DNA of 28,510 bases. Source: Methanolobus sp. UBA118 (lineage in GTDB: Archaea; Halobacteriota; Methanosarcinia; Methanosarcinales; Methanosarcinaceae). The notes under the pieces are model-generated. The model saw nothing but the letters and a program-made list of their open reading frames with translations. It made no database searches and had not been told where the DNA came from. The position numbers were made by a program, and so were the translations under genes. The DNA is taken from NCBI GenBank assembly GCA_002508635.1, contig DACO01000009.1, positions 1,866 through 30,375 of the forward strand, in the 5' to 3' direction. Shown in pieces: positions 8,099-16,116 of this stretch (within the stretch, counting starts at the first letter, position 1; the number at the start of each line of letters is the position of its first letter).

Positions 8099-9034
8099 AT
8101 GAAATCCCTTACCTTTCTTTTTTTCTTTGCTGTTCTTCTGTTTTCCGTAAGCAGTGGTTGTATAAATGATAATCTGCGGGAGGAGAGTCCACAGCCTATT
8201 ATCAGCAGTGTGGATGTGATGACATTATCCTCTGATGATGATTTTGAACTCAAGGTTACGGTCTATGTTCAGAACCCTCAGGACACCGATACGGGATCAT
8301 TGTCCCTGAAGGTCAAAACAAGGAATCCTGAAACAAATCTGATAGGAGCAGAGAATGTGGCGGAGATCGGCTATCTCAAAGCAGGAACTCACACGTATAA
8401 GAGTATGACATTCACGGTTCCAAAGGGCGGAAAGCAGATGATCGAAGCAGAGTTGTTTGAAAACGACATACTGACAGACAGTTATTCAACACCAGTGCAG
8501 CTTGTTGCAGAGAGCAAAGATGAGGAGCCCAGCATTATGCTCACAGACCTGGTAATTGAAACAAAACAGGTCACCAACTATGGCAAGGACATAATCGTGG
8601 ATGTATCCCCCGGTATTTTGAATCATGGTGAAGAGCTCAGCAAACTTACACTTGTCATTACAGCAGTTTCTGACCCCTATACGAGGTATACAGGCAGCAC
8701 GGTTCTCTCGAATGTCGAGGCTAACCGGAGAACGAGAGGTAGCCTACAGATGACAGTGCCTGCAGACGATGAATATCAGTTCGAGATTGCAGTTCAATCA
8801 GAAGGAGATGTACTGACAAGTGCCAGATCAAGTGATTTCATAAAACTCCATGATCTGAAAACGGATACCCCTGTCACATACGTGCTCATAGAAGAAGGAG
8901 CACCTGTCGAGGAACCAGTTGATGAGACTGAAGAAGAAGAAGAAGAAGAACCTGCTCCAGGCTTTACTTCTGTAATGCTTGCTCTTGCAGCAATCCTGGC
9001 ATTTGGAGTTCTCAGAAGGAAGAATGAAAAGTAA
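8099..9034 (+). CDS. Exported protein with N-terminal lipobox and C-terminal PGF-CTERM sorting signal
   Basis: A 311-aa surface protein. A hydrophobic signal ends in SVSSGC (Cys21), a plausible archaeal lipobox. The mature region is beta-rich with two related stretches, about 35-140 and 148-260, resembling the archaeal DUF7490 type. The C-terminus has the classical tripartite sorting signal: an acidic/Pro spacer, PAPGF (PGF at 287-289), a hydrophobic helix LALAAILAFGVL, then RRKNEK. In archaea PGF-CTERM proteins are processed and lipid-anchored by archaeosortase A. Carrying both an N-terminal and a C-terminal lipid-anchor signal is unusual. It follows the lipoprotein gene by 8 bases (same operon) and ends convergently with maf. 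Confidence 0.85.
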   Translation: MKSLTFLFFFAVLLFSVSSGCINDNLREESPQPIISSVDVMTLSSDDDFELKVTVYVQNPQDTDTGSLSLKVKTRNPETNLIGAENVAEIGYLKAGTHTYKSMTFTVPKGGKQMIEAELFENDILTDSYSTPVQLVAESKDEEPSIMLTDLVIETKQVTNYGKDIIVDVSPGILNHGEELSKLTLVITAVSDPYTRYTGSTVLSNVEANRRTRGSLQMTVPADDEYQFEIAVQSEGDVLTSARSSDFIKLHDLKTDTPVTYVLIEEGAPVEEPVDETEEEEEEEPAPGFTSVMLALAAILAFGVLRRKNEK

Positions 9035-9047
9035 TTCCTCTTCCCTT

Positions 9048-9060
9048 GTTTTTTATTTTT
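9048..9060 (+). terminator. Oligo-T terminator after the PGF-CTERM gene
   Basis: A T-rich run (GTTTTTTATTTTT) begins 13 bases after the stop codon at 9034, in the 28-base gap between convergent genes. Archaeal transcription typically ends at such U-tracts without a strong hairpin. Confidence 0.45.
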
Positions 9061-9062
9061 AA

Positions 9063-9656
9063 TTACTCATCAACCTGATTGAGTAGATCTATGCCGAATC
9101 GCCTGAGCATTTTTCCAAGCCTGAACAATGGAAATCCTACTACATTAAAAAAATCCCCTTCTATTCTCTCAACCAGAAGAGCACCTTTTCCCTGAATAGC
9201 AAAGGATCCTGCTTTACCAAATGGCTCACCTGTGTCCACATAGGAATCGATTTCCTTTTCAGTAAGATCACTAATCCATATCCTGGTTGTCTCATACTTA
9301 GTGAGCTCTCGATCTCTGCCTATATCAAATACAGTTATTCCTGTGATAGCCCGTATCTGCTGCCCGCTTATCATACGTAGCATTTCCCTGGCCATATCTT
9401 CGTTTTCCGGTTTCCCGAGCACTTCATCTCCGCAGACAACAACAGTATCCGCAGCGATGATAACACCGTCCCTGAAATTGCCTGCAACATCCCTGGATTT
9501 TTCCAGTGAATGATGTGTAACAAGTTCTTCAGGAGTGAGCCCTTCAACTGTTTCTTCACCATAAGAGCTGGTAAAGACCTGAAAATTATCTCCTATGAGT
9601 TGTTTCATTAATTCTTTTCTTCTCGGGGAAGCCGAAGCAAGGATGATTTTGGTCAT
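9063..9656 (-). CDS. maf: Maf family nucleoside triphosphate pyrophosphatase
   Basis: A 197-aa Maf/HAM1-fold enzyme that hydrolyses non-canonical or excess NTPs (family activities: dTTP/UTP or m7GTP pyrophosphatase). Motifs: LASASPRRKEL (SPRR at 10-13), IIAADTVVV with the catalytic-base Asp70, GKPENEDMAREML (81-93), and the C-terminal GKAGSFAIQG...VERIEGDFFNVVGFPL. Length and motif order are normal, and it should be cytoplasmic. The Q-type substrate motif (SFAIQGKGA) suggests the dTTP/UTP-type group, an inference from family knowledge. No neighbouring gene points to a pathway. Confidence 0.93.
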   Translation of the reverse strand: MTKIILASASPRRKELMKQLIGDNFQVFTSSYGEETVEGLTPEELVTHHSLEKSRDVAGNFRDGVIIAADTVVVCGDEVLGKPENEDMAREMLRMISGQQIRAITGITVFDIGRDRELTKYETTRIWISDLTEKEIDSYVDTGEPFGKAGSFAIQGKGALLVERIEGDFFNVVGFPLFRLGKMLRRFGIDLLNQVDE

Positions 9657-9827
9657 ATCTGATCTTTTGTTGGGTTTTGTAGAAATCCGATGTAGAAAAG
9701 TCTTTCTTATGGATCGAGGGAAAATAAAAAAAATAGTTGGCCAACAGGGAAAAACTTACCTGACCGACCCTTGAAGATCATATCTGATATTCTCACAAAG
9801 CTACATTCCGATAGATTGGAAGCTACC

Positions 9828-10898
9828 TTAAAGTGATGTTGCCGTGTCCTCCATCGGAGAGCCCTTATACCTGTCAAATATGGGGACCTCGATTTCCGGA
9901 TACCACATCTGCAGGAAGGTAAGCATATGATATTTTACAAACACCCTGGCAGGCATACTGACAAAAGCAATTGTCAGCACGAATATGATCAACTGGATGA
10001 AGACCACAGGTGCAAGTATTATCCAGACAAGCGTATCTGATGTTGTAAGTGCCGAGAGTACGAAGTACACTGCCCCGTCAAAGACAAGGAAGAGCAATAG
10101 AGCAATGGCGGACATAATCAGAACGGCAATACCCACAACGATGGCCACCGCAATGTTAAGCACGATACGTCCTATCCAGTAAATAATAATCTGCTTCCAG
10201 TCCTGCCTGAACTTTTTCACTACCATGGAGAAAGCACCGAATATACCTGATCCGGCATACAGGCTTACAGGTATGGCAAGATTTACAAATGAACCTATGA
10301 TCCCGCCTATCACACCGAGTACAAAGAATATGAAGATCAGCAGGAATATCAGATAGACTATGTTTGCAAGCATTGAACTTTCAAGACTTGCATCTGTCTG
10401 GCCGGTCAGGTAGTAGATAAAAGGCAGGGCAACTATAGCAATAATCAACAGGTACAGTATACCAAGCAACAGACGGAACAGGAATAGACCGAAACCCCTG
10501 CCCAGAAAACTTCTCGAATATTCCCAGAACCTGACATCATTACTTACCAGGGATTCCACGAGAACAAATTCCATAACGCTTGAAATATATGCAAATATAA
10601 GTGCAAGCAGAATAATAAGCAGTATAGCTCCTACCATGTATGCTAAAGCTTTCATCGAAACGGTATCATAGATATTTTCAAAAACGTTCTCCGCGCCTGT
10701 CGGGAAGTCCTGAGATACGGGCATATCCGTTTCATCAAAGGAGTAGTTACCCCCTCCGGTATTGAAATTCATTCCCCCGCCAACAAGCAGGATAATGATC
10801 GTGAGTTTCATCCATTTCCAGAAATCAAAAGGCTCGATCAGACATTTTTTAGTCCGCTCAAAGGCCCTGTCAACTGCGTCTACCACATACCAGCTCAT
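9828..10898 (-). CDS. Multispanning membrane protein (DUF7544-like)
   Basis: A 356-aa integral membrane protein with about six to seven hydrophobic segments: near 30-41, 85-110, about 150-180, 197-220, 245-275, 280-300 and 305-330. The start SWYVVDAVDRAFERTKKCLIEPFDFWKWMKL is characteristic of a methanogen/haloarchaeal family of unknown function (DUF7544-like). A hydrophilic Asn/Gly/Asp-rich loop (about 45-75) follows the first segment. No transport or enzyme motif is visible. No Shine-Dalgarno precedes the ATG; a TATA element 22-31 bases upstream suggests a leaderless transcript. The next gene upstream, TPR, is on the same strand 96 bases away. Confidence 0.78.
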   Translation of the reverse strand: MSWYVVDAVDRAFERTKKCLIEPFDFWKWMKLTIIILLVGGGMNFNTGGGNYSFDETDMPVSQDFPTGAENVFENIYDTVSMKALAYMVGAILLIILLALIFAYISSVMEFVLVESLVSNDVRFWEYSRSFLGRGFGLFLFRLLLGILYLLIIAIVALPFIYYLTGQTDASLESSMLANIVYLIFLLIFIFFVLGVIGGIIGSFVNLAIPVSLYAGSGIFGAFSMVVKKFRQDWKQIIIYWIGRIVLNIAVAIVVGIAVLIMSAIALLLFLVFDGAVYFVLSALTTSDTLVWIILAPVVFIQLIIFVLTIAFVSMPARVFVKYHMLTFLQMWYPEIEVPIFDRYKGSPMEDTATSL

Positions 10899-10919
10899 GT
10901 ATAAAACTGGTAAGTGTTA

Positions 10920-10929
10920 GGATAAATAA
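10920..10929 (-). promoter_or_regulatory. TATA box, probable leaderless start of the membrane protein gene
   Basis: The minus-strand sequence reads AATTATTTATCC, placed 22-31 bases before the ATG at 10898. That is the spacing expected when transcription starts at the start codon itself, and no ribosome binding site is present. Confidence 0.4.
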
Positions 10930-10994
10930 TTAGTGATTTGGTACGAAAGCGTTTTTCAGACAAACTCGATTAACCGCTATCATAAGCCTGCAGA

Positions 10995-11456
10995 TCAATT
11001 AAGTGAAAAATATTCCTTTTTCCTGAACTTGGTCATAAGGATGATTTCCTTGAGCATGACAAGTCCGTCGTCATCAGGATACATATCAATTGCCTGATCC
11101 AGTACCTGTATAGAGATATCAGGTCTCTTGTAGCGCAGATATGCATCCGCGGTCATGATGAGTACGCTTTTAGAAGCAGGATTTATTCTGGAAGCTTCTT
11201 CCAGGTAAAAGAAACCTTCATCAAAATCACCAAGAAGACAAAAAGTAAAACCTTTACTTGCCATTATTTCCTCATTATCGGGTTTTATGGCCAGTATCCT
11301 GTTAAGACATCCGATGGCTTCCTCGTATCTTTCTTCAAAGACAAGATTGTCAGCTTCCCTTTTCAGTAGCTCGATATCTTCCGTGCTTTGCTTATCGATC
11401 TGTGTATCTGCGCCGATCAGCTCATCATCTTCTTCCCATCCGGTATCTTTTTCCAT
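10995..11456 (-). CDS. Tetratricopeptide repeat protein
   Basis: A 153-aa soluble protein made almost entirely of TPR helices. After an acidic N-terminus (about 1-30), three repeat units follow at about 31-64 (ADNLVFEERYEEAIGCLNRILAIKPDN), 65-98 (SKGFTFCLLGDFDEGFFYLEEASRINPAS) and 99-132 (ADAYLRYKRPDISIQVLDQAIDMYPDD). TPRs mediate protein-protein contacts; the partner is unknown. A GGATGTG ribosome binding site precedes the ATG at 11456. There is no signal peptide. Confidence 0.88.
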   Translation of the reverse strand: MEKDTGWEEDDELIGADTQIDKQSTEDIELLKREADNLVFEERYEEAIGCLNRILAIKPDNEEIMASKGFTFCLLGDFDEGFFYLEEASRINPASKSVLIMTADAYLRYKRPDISIQVLDQAIDMYPDDDGLVMLKEIILMTKFRKKEYFSLN

Positions 11457-11578
11457 GATGTCACATCCAGAATGATATCAGCATCGCCACTATAGAGATT
11501 ATTATTGGCTCATATAAAAGTCATTCCCGGATTCAGTCCAGTGGGAAAAATCTGGATGGTTTGGCTAAAGATTTTAAA

Positions 11579-11605
11579 TTAGTTGAGATGGAGAGTTTCA
11601 ACTAA
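11579..11605 (-). terminator. Hairpin downstream of the truncated corrinoid gene
   Basis: A perfect 8-base inverted repeat, TTAGTTGA at 11579-11586 and TCAACTAA at 11598-11605, has an 11-base loop. On the minus strand it lies 33 bases after the stop of the truncated corrinoid gene and is followed by TTTAAAATCTTT. It could be a terminator or a processing hairpin. Confidence 0.35.
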
Positions 11606-11637
11606 GTTGTATACTGATCTATTTTATGAAAGTTGAT

Positions 11638-11955
11638 TCAGGCATTCATTGCAATATTGCCAAAAAAGCAAAAACCCTTGTCTTTTTTACTCAATCGTGG
11701 TTTGAGGACATTCATGCCTGCATCCATTATTCTAGAAGCCGCAAATATCTGCACAAGAGACGCTTTTCCTTCTTCGAAACGGTCCCCTATTTCTCTCATC
11801 CCTTCAACAAAACCCTTCTCGATAAAGTCAACCGGGTCCAGACCTGCATCAAGTGCCTCCTGCGCAGCAAATTCTGCCTCTTTGTCATCAAGGGTTATGA
11901 TGGAATGTCTGGCCATTTCGATGATATCCTGACAGCTAAGTTTTGGATCAGTCAT
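11638..11955 (-). CDS. Truncated corrinoid protein: B12-binding-2 cap domain only
   Basis: A 105-aa protein matching the N-terminal helical cap (B12-binding-2, methionine-synthase-like) of corrinoid methyltransfer proteins such as MtbC/MttC/MtaC. It has DDKEAEFAAQEALDAGLDPVDFIEKG, GMREIGDRFEEGKASLVQIFAASRIMDAG and NVLKPRL. Full proteins are about 210-260 aa and continue into a Rossmann domain with DxHxxG, where the His binds cobalt. Here the frame stops after 18 further residues (SKKDKGFCFFGNIAMNA), and no DxHxxG occurs downstream in any frame I read. So it cannot bind cobalamin in the normal way. Promoter (12000-12011) and ribosome binding site (AAAGGTG, 7 bases upstream) are intact. It is either a decaying gene or a repurposed stand-alone cap domain. 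Confidence 0.8.
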   Translation of the reverse strand: MTDPKLSCQDIIEMARHSIITLDDKEAEFAAQEALDAGLDPVDFIEKGFVEGMREIGDRFEEGKASLVQIFAASRIMDAGMNVLKPRLSKKDKGFCFFGNIAMNA

Positions 11956-11999
11956 TTAATAACACCTTTTATTATAATTCAAATTTGATATTAATAAAG

Positions 12000-12011
12000 T
12001 ATTATATATAG
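12000..12011 (-). promoter_or_regulatory. TATA-type promoter of the truncated corrinoid gene
   Basis: The minus strand reads AAGCTATATATAATACT, a near-ideal archaeal TATA box, about 45-56 bases upstream of the ATG at 11955. It predicts a leader of about 20 bases that includes the AAAGGTG ribosome binding site. Confidence 0.5.
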
Positions 12012-12199
12012 CTTGTGCATGCAATTCATCAATCATGCTTGTAAATAATATTCGATCTTAACAGTCTTATGAGTGTGATTTTGGAGTAAAATCAAGTATA
12101 ATTGTTTAACCTGCATGAACAAGAACACATATAGTAACTGGAAGTATATAAGTCATACGCAAGTAATAACACAACTTCCTATTTTAGATAATATTCCTA

Positions 12200-12211
12200 A
12201 GTATTAATACT
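12200..12211. repeat. Perfect 12-bp palindrome, candidate operator
   Basis: AGTATTAATACT is a perfect palindrome, extended by CT/AG on each side after a single mismatch (12197-12214). It lies in the 277-base intergenic stretch upstream of the truncated corrinoid gene promoter and 22 bases beyond the 3' end of the small membrane protein gene. The rest of that stretch is AT-rich and shows only the promoter. It may be a regulator binding site, but AT-rich palindromes of this size can arise by chance. Confidence 0.3.
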
Positions 12212-12232
12212 CAGAATCACATCCCACTTATT

Positions 12233-12424
12233 TCAGGATTCAAAATAATGAGTATAAAGATAACCTCCCAACCAGTAACCAACCAGCCCGAACAACAATG
12301 TCCCGGGTACGAAAATCACTCTACCGGAGCCGGAGTACATATAATACAGGTTTATAAGGGGAAGATATGATAATGAGAACAACAGAAAGCCCAATAATTG
12401 TAACCTGACCTTTGTAATTTCCAC
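12233..12424 (-). CDS. Small two-helix membrane protein of unknown function
   Basis: A short hydrophobic protein of 63 aa from a GTG at 12424 (77 aa if the TTG at 12466 is used). Two membrane helices are evident: one with LQLLGFLLFSLSYLPLINLY, and a second with FVPGTLLFGLVGYWLGGYLY near the C-terminus, separated by a short Ser/Gly loop. The GTG is preferred because GGGGGTG lies 5 bases upstream. I recognise no family. It sits alone between the truncated corrinoid gene and the divergent U32 gene. Confidence 0.5.
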   Translation of the reverse strand: MEITKVRLQLLGFLLFSLSYLPLINLYYMYSGSGRVIFVPGTLLFGLVGYWLGGYLYTHYFES

Positions 12425-12564
12425 ATGACCACCCCCTATAAATAACGTGTTCCCTACATTTCCCAATAGTAGTGTTAAATGCCTATCTATTTATGATTAC
12501 CGAAAATTATAGGGAACTATTAACGTAAGAAATTCATATAACAGCCACCTTTGAGAGTTGGAAA

Positions 12565-15048
12565 ATGCATAATCAAAATGACCTTAATATTTGTTCTCCT
12601 CCCGAGATACTTGCACCTGCCGGCGACATGCAGGCTTTGCTTGGTGCCTTGAAAGGAGAAGCGGATGCTGTCTACCTTGGAGTCTCGGATTTTAACGCAA
12701 GACAGGGAGCCGAGAACTTCAGCCTTGAAGAGCTTGAAAAAGCCATAGACCTTGCACACTCGCTGGATGTCAGGATATTCCTTGCCTTGAATATCCCTGT
12801 TAAACAGAAGGAGTTGCAGGATGTACTGGAAATAATCGACAGAGCCTATGCATATGGTGTCGATGCCCTCATTCTGGAAGACATCGGGCTTATGAAGCTA
12901 CTGAGTGAAATATATCCTGACCTCCCGCTTCATGCAAGCACGCAGATGACCATCCATAACAAAGATGGTGTCGACCTGATCAAAAAGGCCGGAGCTTCAA
13001 GAGTCATACTTTCCAGGGAACTTAATGCAGGTCAGGTAAAGAATATCGTAAAAAACAGTAACATTGATATCGAGCTCTTTGTCCATGGTGCTTTGTGTTA
13101 TTCGTATTCCGGCAGATGTCTGTTCAGCAGTTTCCTGAGCAACCGGAGTGCAAACAGGGGTGCCTGCACACAACCATGCCGCAGGCCCTATAAAGTGACA
13201 GTTGATGGAAAAGAGGTAAGCGGGAAACTTATCGGAGAATATCCCATCAGTTGCGCCGAGCTCTGCACCCTTCCTGAGCTTGACAGCATAGTCAAGACCG
13301 GTGTTAAGAGCCTGAAAATCGAAGGAAGGATGAAAAAACCCGAATATGTTACAGCCAGCTCAACGATCTATAAGAAAGCTGTAGAGAAGATCTGTACCAC
13401 AGGCAGCAAACTCAGCACAGAGGAGATCGAACAATATGAAACAGAGCTTGCCAAGCTTTTTTACAGAGGATTTACAAGGGGTTTTGTTTCAGGTGAAAGT
13501 GATGTCACACACCAGAAATACAGTTCAAGCTATGGACTTTTCCTTGGAAAGGTCAGGAAAATATCGCGCTCTAAGCATCATGCTGACCTGCAGCTCAAAC
13601 TGAATCAGGATATAAGCTCAAAAGACGGAATCTCGATCCTTACCAGAATGCGGATGCTTGGAAGTCGGGTTGATGCCATCCTCAAGGACGGGAAAAAGGT
13701 TGAAAAGGCTTCAAAAGGAGACGAAGTTGTTCTCTGGATAAGCTCCAAAACAGGAAAAGCAGTCAGACCCAATGATGAAGTATTCCTCTCAACTGACAGG
13801 CAATTGATAGACTCCCTACAGAAAAAGGACCTACGTAAAGTTCCTGTGAACATCGTGGTCACAGCCAGAAAAGGAGAAGTTCTCAGAATAGAAGTAAACG
13901 AAAGCAGGGCAGGTGCAGAGTTTACTGACGAATATATAATTCAGGATGCAATGAGTTCACCCACAACCCCGGAAAAGATATCCGAAGTGGTCGAAAAGCT
14001 GGGAGAAACATCCTACTATGCCGACAATATCAATATTGAGGCTGACGAGAATATATTCATCCCGATCGGTGTCATAACCTCTGCCAGGCGTGAAGCAATC
14101 TCACTGCTGGAGAACAGAATAAGAGAACTCTACAAGCGATATCAGAAGAATCCTCTGCTTGAAGAAATCATAAAAACCCATTCTAACAGGAAAGCAGTTT
14201 CGGAAAACAGTATGCTCCTGAGCGTCGAGGTCAGTGACATTGACTCACTTTTTATCTCCGCAAAAGCCGGTGCGGATATCATCTCCCTGCCAATGGATGA
14301 GACCGACCAATTAATGGAACCTGAGAATAAAAAAGTTATACAGCATCTGCAGAAAAAAGGCACACAGATCATAGTTATGACTCCTCAGGTCGCGTTCGAT
14401 CATGAGCTTGAAAATGTTAAACAGACCATGGAAGATGTTCACAGTGCAGGTTTTGGTCTGGCATGTTCAAACCCGGGTACGGTGAGAATTGCTTCTGAAA
14501 TGGGTATTGATTTTGTGGCCCAGAGAGAACTGAATATCTTCAATTCCCTGTCCGCAGGATTCTACAATACAGAAGGTGCATCGGTTGTAACCCTATCGAG
14601 CGAGCTGAATCTGGATGAAGTAAAGGATGTGTCCGATGCGCTTGCCGTAGAAGGAGTCAAATGCCACATCGAGCTGCTTGTACATGGCCGTGAACTATTG
14701 CTCATAACAGAGAACGATCTGCTCAAACCTCTGGCCGACAGGTCCATGCTGAAAAAGGACAGTGATGTGAGCCTGATTGACCGTAGAGAAGAAAGTTTCC
14801 CTGTTAAACGACAGGGTACGCGTACACTCATCTATCATTCCAGGGTCCTCAGCATGCTTGAAGATGTGGAGGCCCTGCGTGAGAGCGGTGTGGACATTCT
14901 GCGTCTTGACCTTTCCCTGAACAATCAAAATTATATAAGGGATATCATCATGGCCTACAGGAATGTAATCCATGGCAAGAGGCCTAAAACCATTAAGAGG
15001 AAAACTGAGGTTCTCACAAAAGGCCACTACTTTGAAGGAGTCCTGTAA
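12565..15048 (+). CDS. U32 family peptidase / RlhA-like hydroxylation protein, long form
   Basis: An 827-aa protein of the U32 (collagenase-like) family. Characterised relatives (E. coli RlhA, UbiU/UbiV, TrhP) are Fe-S proteins that hydroxylate rRNA, ubiquinone precursors or tRNA rather than classic peptidases. The N-terminal barrel (about 13-300) has PEILAPAGDMQAL, LHASTQMTIHN and the signature IELFVHGALCYSYSGRC, followed by NRGACTQPCRRPY. Cys178, Cys185, Cys201 and Cys205 are the expected Fe-S ligands. A middle DUF3656-like region spans about 310-520. The C-terminal part (about 545-770) resembles a second, degenerate U32 unit without the four cysteines (IELLVHGRELLLITEND). An RNA-modification role is the likeliest family inference. 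The start has only a weak ribosome binding site. Confidence 0.88.
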   Translation: MHNQNDLNICSPPEILAPAGDMQALLGALKGEADAVYLGVSDFNARQGAENFSLEELEKAIDLAHSLDVRIFLALNIPVKQKELQDVLEIIDRAYAYGVDALILEDIGLMKLLSEIYPDLPLHASTQMTIHNKDGVDLIKKAGASRVILSRELNAGQVKNIVKNSNIDIELFVHGALCYSYSGRCLFSSFLSNRSANRGACTQPCRRPYKVTVDGKEVSGKLIGEYPISCAELCTLPELDSIVKTGVKSLKIEGRMKKPEYVTASSTIYKKAVEKICTTGSKLSTEEIEQYETELAKLFYRGFTRGFVSGESDVTHQKYSSSYGLFLGKVRKISRSKHHADLQLKLNQDISSKDGISILTRMRMLGSRVDAILKDGKKVEKASKGDEVVLWISSKTGKAVRPNDEVFLSTDRQLIDSLQKKDLRKVPVNIVVTARKGEVLRIEVNESRAGAEFTDEYIIQDAMSSPTTPEKISEVVEKLGETSYYADNINIEADENIFIPIGVITSARREAISLLENRIRELYKRYQKNPLLEEIIKTHSNRKAVSENSMLLSVEVSDIDSLFISAKAGADIISLPMDETDQLMEPENKKVIQHLQKKGTQIIVMTPQVAFDHELENVKQTMEDVHSAGFGLACSNPGTVRIASEMGIDFVAQRELNIFNSLSAGFYNTEGASVVTLSSELNLDEVKDVSDALAVEGVKCHIELLVHGRELLLITENDLLKPLADRSMLKKDSDVSLIDRREESFPVKRQGTRTLIYHSRVLSMLEDVEALRESGVDILRLDLSLNNQNYIRDIIMAYRNVIHGKRPKTIKRKTEVLTKGHYFEGVL

Positions 15049-15084
15049 GCTTCCTAACACAAACTGCGTACATAGGTTTTTGAT

Positions 15085-15140
15085 TTCATGTACATGAATC
15101 TCTTATACATATACATGAAAATGTAATCCATATACAGGAA
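15085..15140. repeat. 21-bp-spaced TACATGAA repeats with a 14-bp palindrome
   Basis: TACATGAA occurs at 15091-15098 and 15112-15119, and TACAGGAA at 15133-15140, each exactly 21 bases apart (two helical turns, so on the same DNA face). The first copy is half of a perfect 14-bp palindrome, TTCATGTACATGAA, at 15085-15098. The 21-base units also share an ATA end. A related TACATAGG lies at 15069. The array sits 100-155 bases upstream of the coiled-coil gene, in a 191-base gap, as expected for cooperative binding of a regulator. Confidence 0.5.
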
Positions 15141-15239
15141 TAATCCGCCGTATCGACATAGATTCAGTCGTAACGGTAGATACGTTAAAGGTTCAGAGTC
15201 AGACCATGGAAGTATCAGTTAAAGTGTGGCGATGTCAGT

Positions 15240-16103
15240 ATGAGTGAGCAACTCTATTATCAGAATCAACTCCAGGCCCTGGAGGATATCAAAAATACCT
15301 ATTTCCGTCAGCTTGATAAGGTAGAAAAGAAAAGGGCAGAGATCGCTATCGGAAAAGAGGAGATCAAGAAAGAGGAATCATTGCTTATCGAAGAATATGA
15401 GAGGATTCGGGAAGCAAAGAAGCTCATCTCCATGGAATACGAAGAACTTGTCATCAAGAATGACGAACTCAAGCTGGCAAAAAAGGAGTATGAGAAAAAG
15501 AGGGAGGATTTCTCTAAAAAAGAAAAAGATCTTGGTTCCCGGATGGACAGGTATAAGCTCAACCTGGAATCTCTTGAAAACCGTAAATGTGAAAATTACA
15601 GGATTCAGAGAGCCCAATTAGAAGAGGAACTAAGTACACGCAGAAAAGAGAAGCGCTTAAGCCGGATCAAGGAAAGGCTCGACAAAAAATCCGCTTTGAT
15701 AGCTTCCCAGAAAGCAGACATCGTGTCCCAGGAAATGGATATCGATGTGGAAAGCGAAAAGGTTGAGCGCAAGCGCAAATATCTGGAACACCAGAATGAG
15801 ATAATCAGGTCCAGGGAGAATGAGCTTGAGGCACGCAAAGACGAGCTCAGTGGGCTCGAGCAAAAGACCGAGAATGAGATTGGCAAGCACACCACAATTC
15901 ACAGGCAGAACCTTGAGATCAAAAAACTTGATGCCAGGATAGAACAGCAGGCTGACTATATCAAGGGACTTGAAGACGAACTCCTGGAAACCACATTAAA
16001 ACTCGAAACAACAATCTCAGAGCTCAAAGAGATGTCCATATGCTCAAAGATACTGGAGTCAAACATAGATCTCCAGCATGTCCGGGCCAGACCCGTCCTG
16101 TGA
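15240..16103 (+). CDS. Long coiled-coil protein of unknown function
   Basis: A 287-aa protein that is almost wholly charged heptad-type helix from about residue 8 to 270, rich in Lys, Glu, Arg and Leu (for example KKRAEIAIGKEEIKKEESLL, KKEYEKKREDFSKKEKDL and EVERKRKYLEH-type stretches). No globular domain, signal peptide or membrane helix is seen; the last 20 residues are non-helical. It would form an extended dimeric or trimeric rod, structural or scaffolding. Coiled coils give many false family hits, so I propose no function. The gene is preceded by the 21-bp repeats at 15085-15140 and followed by a T-rich terminator. Confidence 0.7.
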   Translation: MSEQLYYQNQLQALEDIKNTYFRQLDKVEKKRAEIAIGKEEIKKEESLLIEEYERIREAKKLISMEYEELVIKNDELKLAKKEYEKKREDFSKKEKDLGSRMDRYKLNLESLENRKCENYRIQRAQLEEELSTRRKEKRLSRIKERLDKKSALIASQKADIVSQEMDIDVESEKVERKRKYLEHQNEIIRSRENELEARKDELSGLEQKTENEIGKHTTIHRQNLEIKKLDARIEQQADYIKGLEDELLETTLKLETTISELKEMSICSKILESNIDLQHVRARPVL

Positions 16104-16116
16104 AACCGGAACGAGC

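Noticed and set aside
9709..9774. A 21-codon plus-strand ORF (MDRGKIKKIVGQQGKTYLTDP) in the gap between maf and the membrane protein gene, containing the 10-bp palindrome GTTGGCCAAC (9736-9745)
   Set aside because: No ribosome binding site, promoter or terminator is visible, and a 21-codon frame is expected by chance. Kept out of the feature list, although the palindrome could be a site.
9652..9788. Direct repeat TCATATCTGAT near 9653 and 9778
   Set aside because: Only 11 bases, AT-rich, one copy inside the maf start; likely chance.
15240..16103. SMC/Rad50-like ATPase fragment suggested by the coiled coil
   Set aside because: No Walker A, Walker B or ABC signature exists at either end; resemblance is only compositional.
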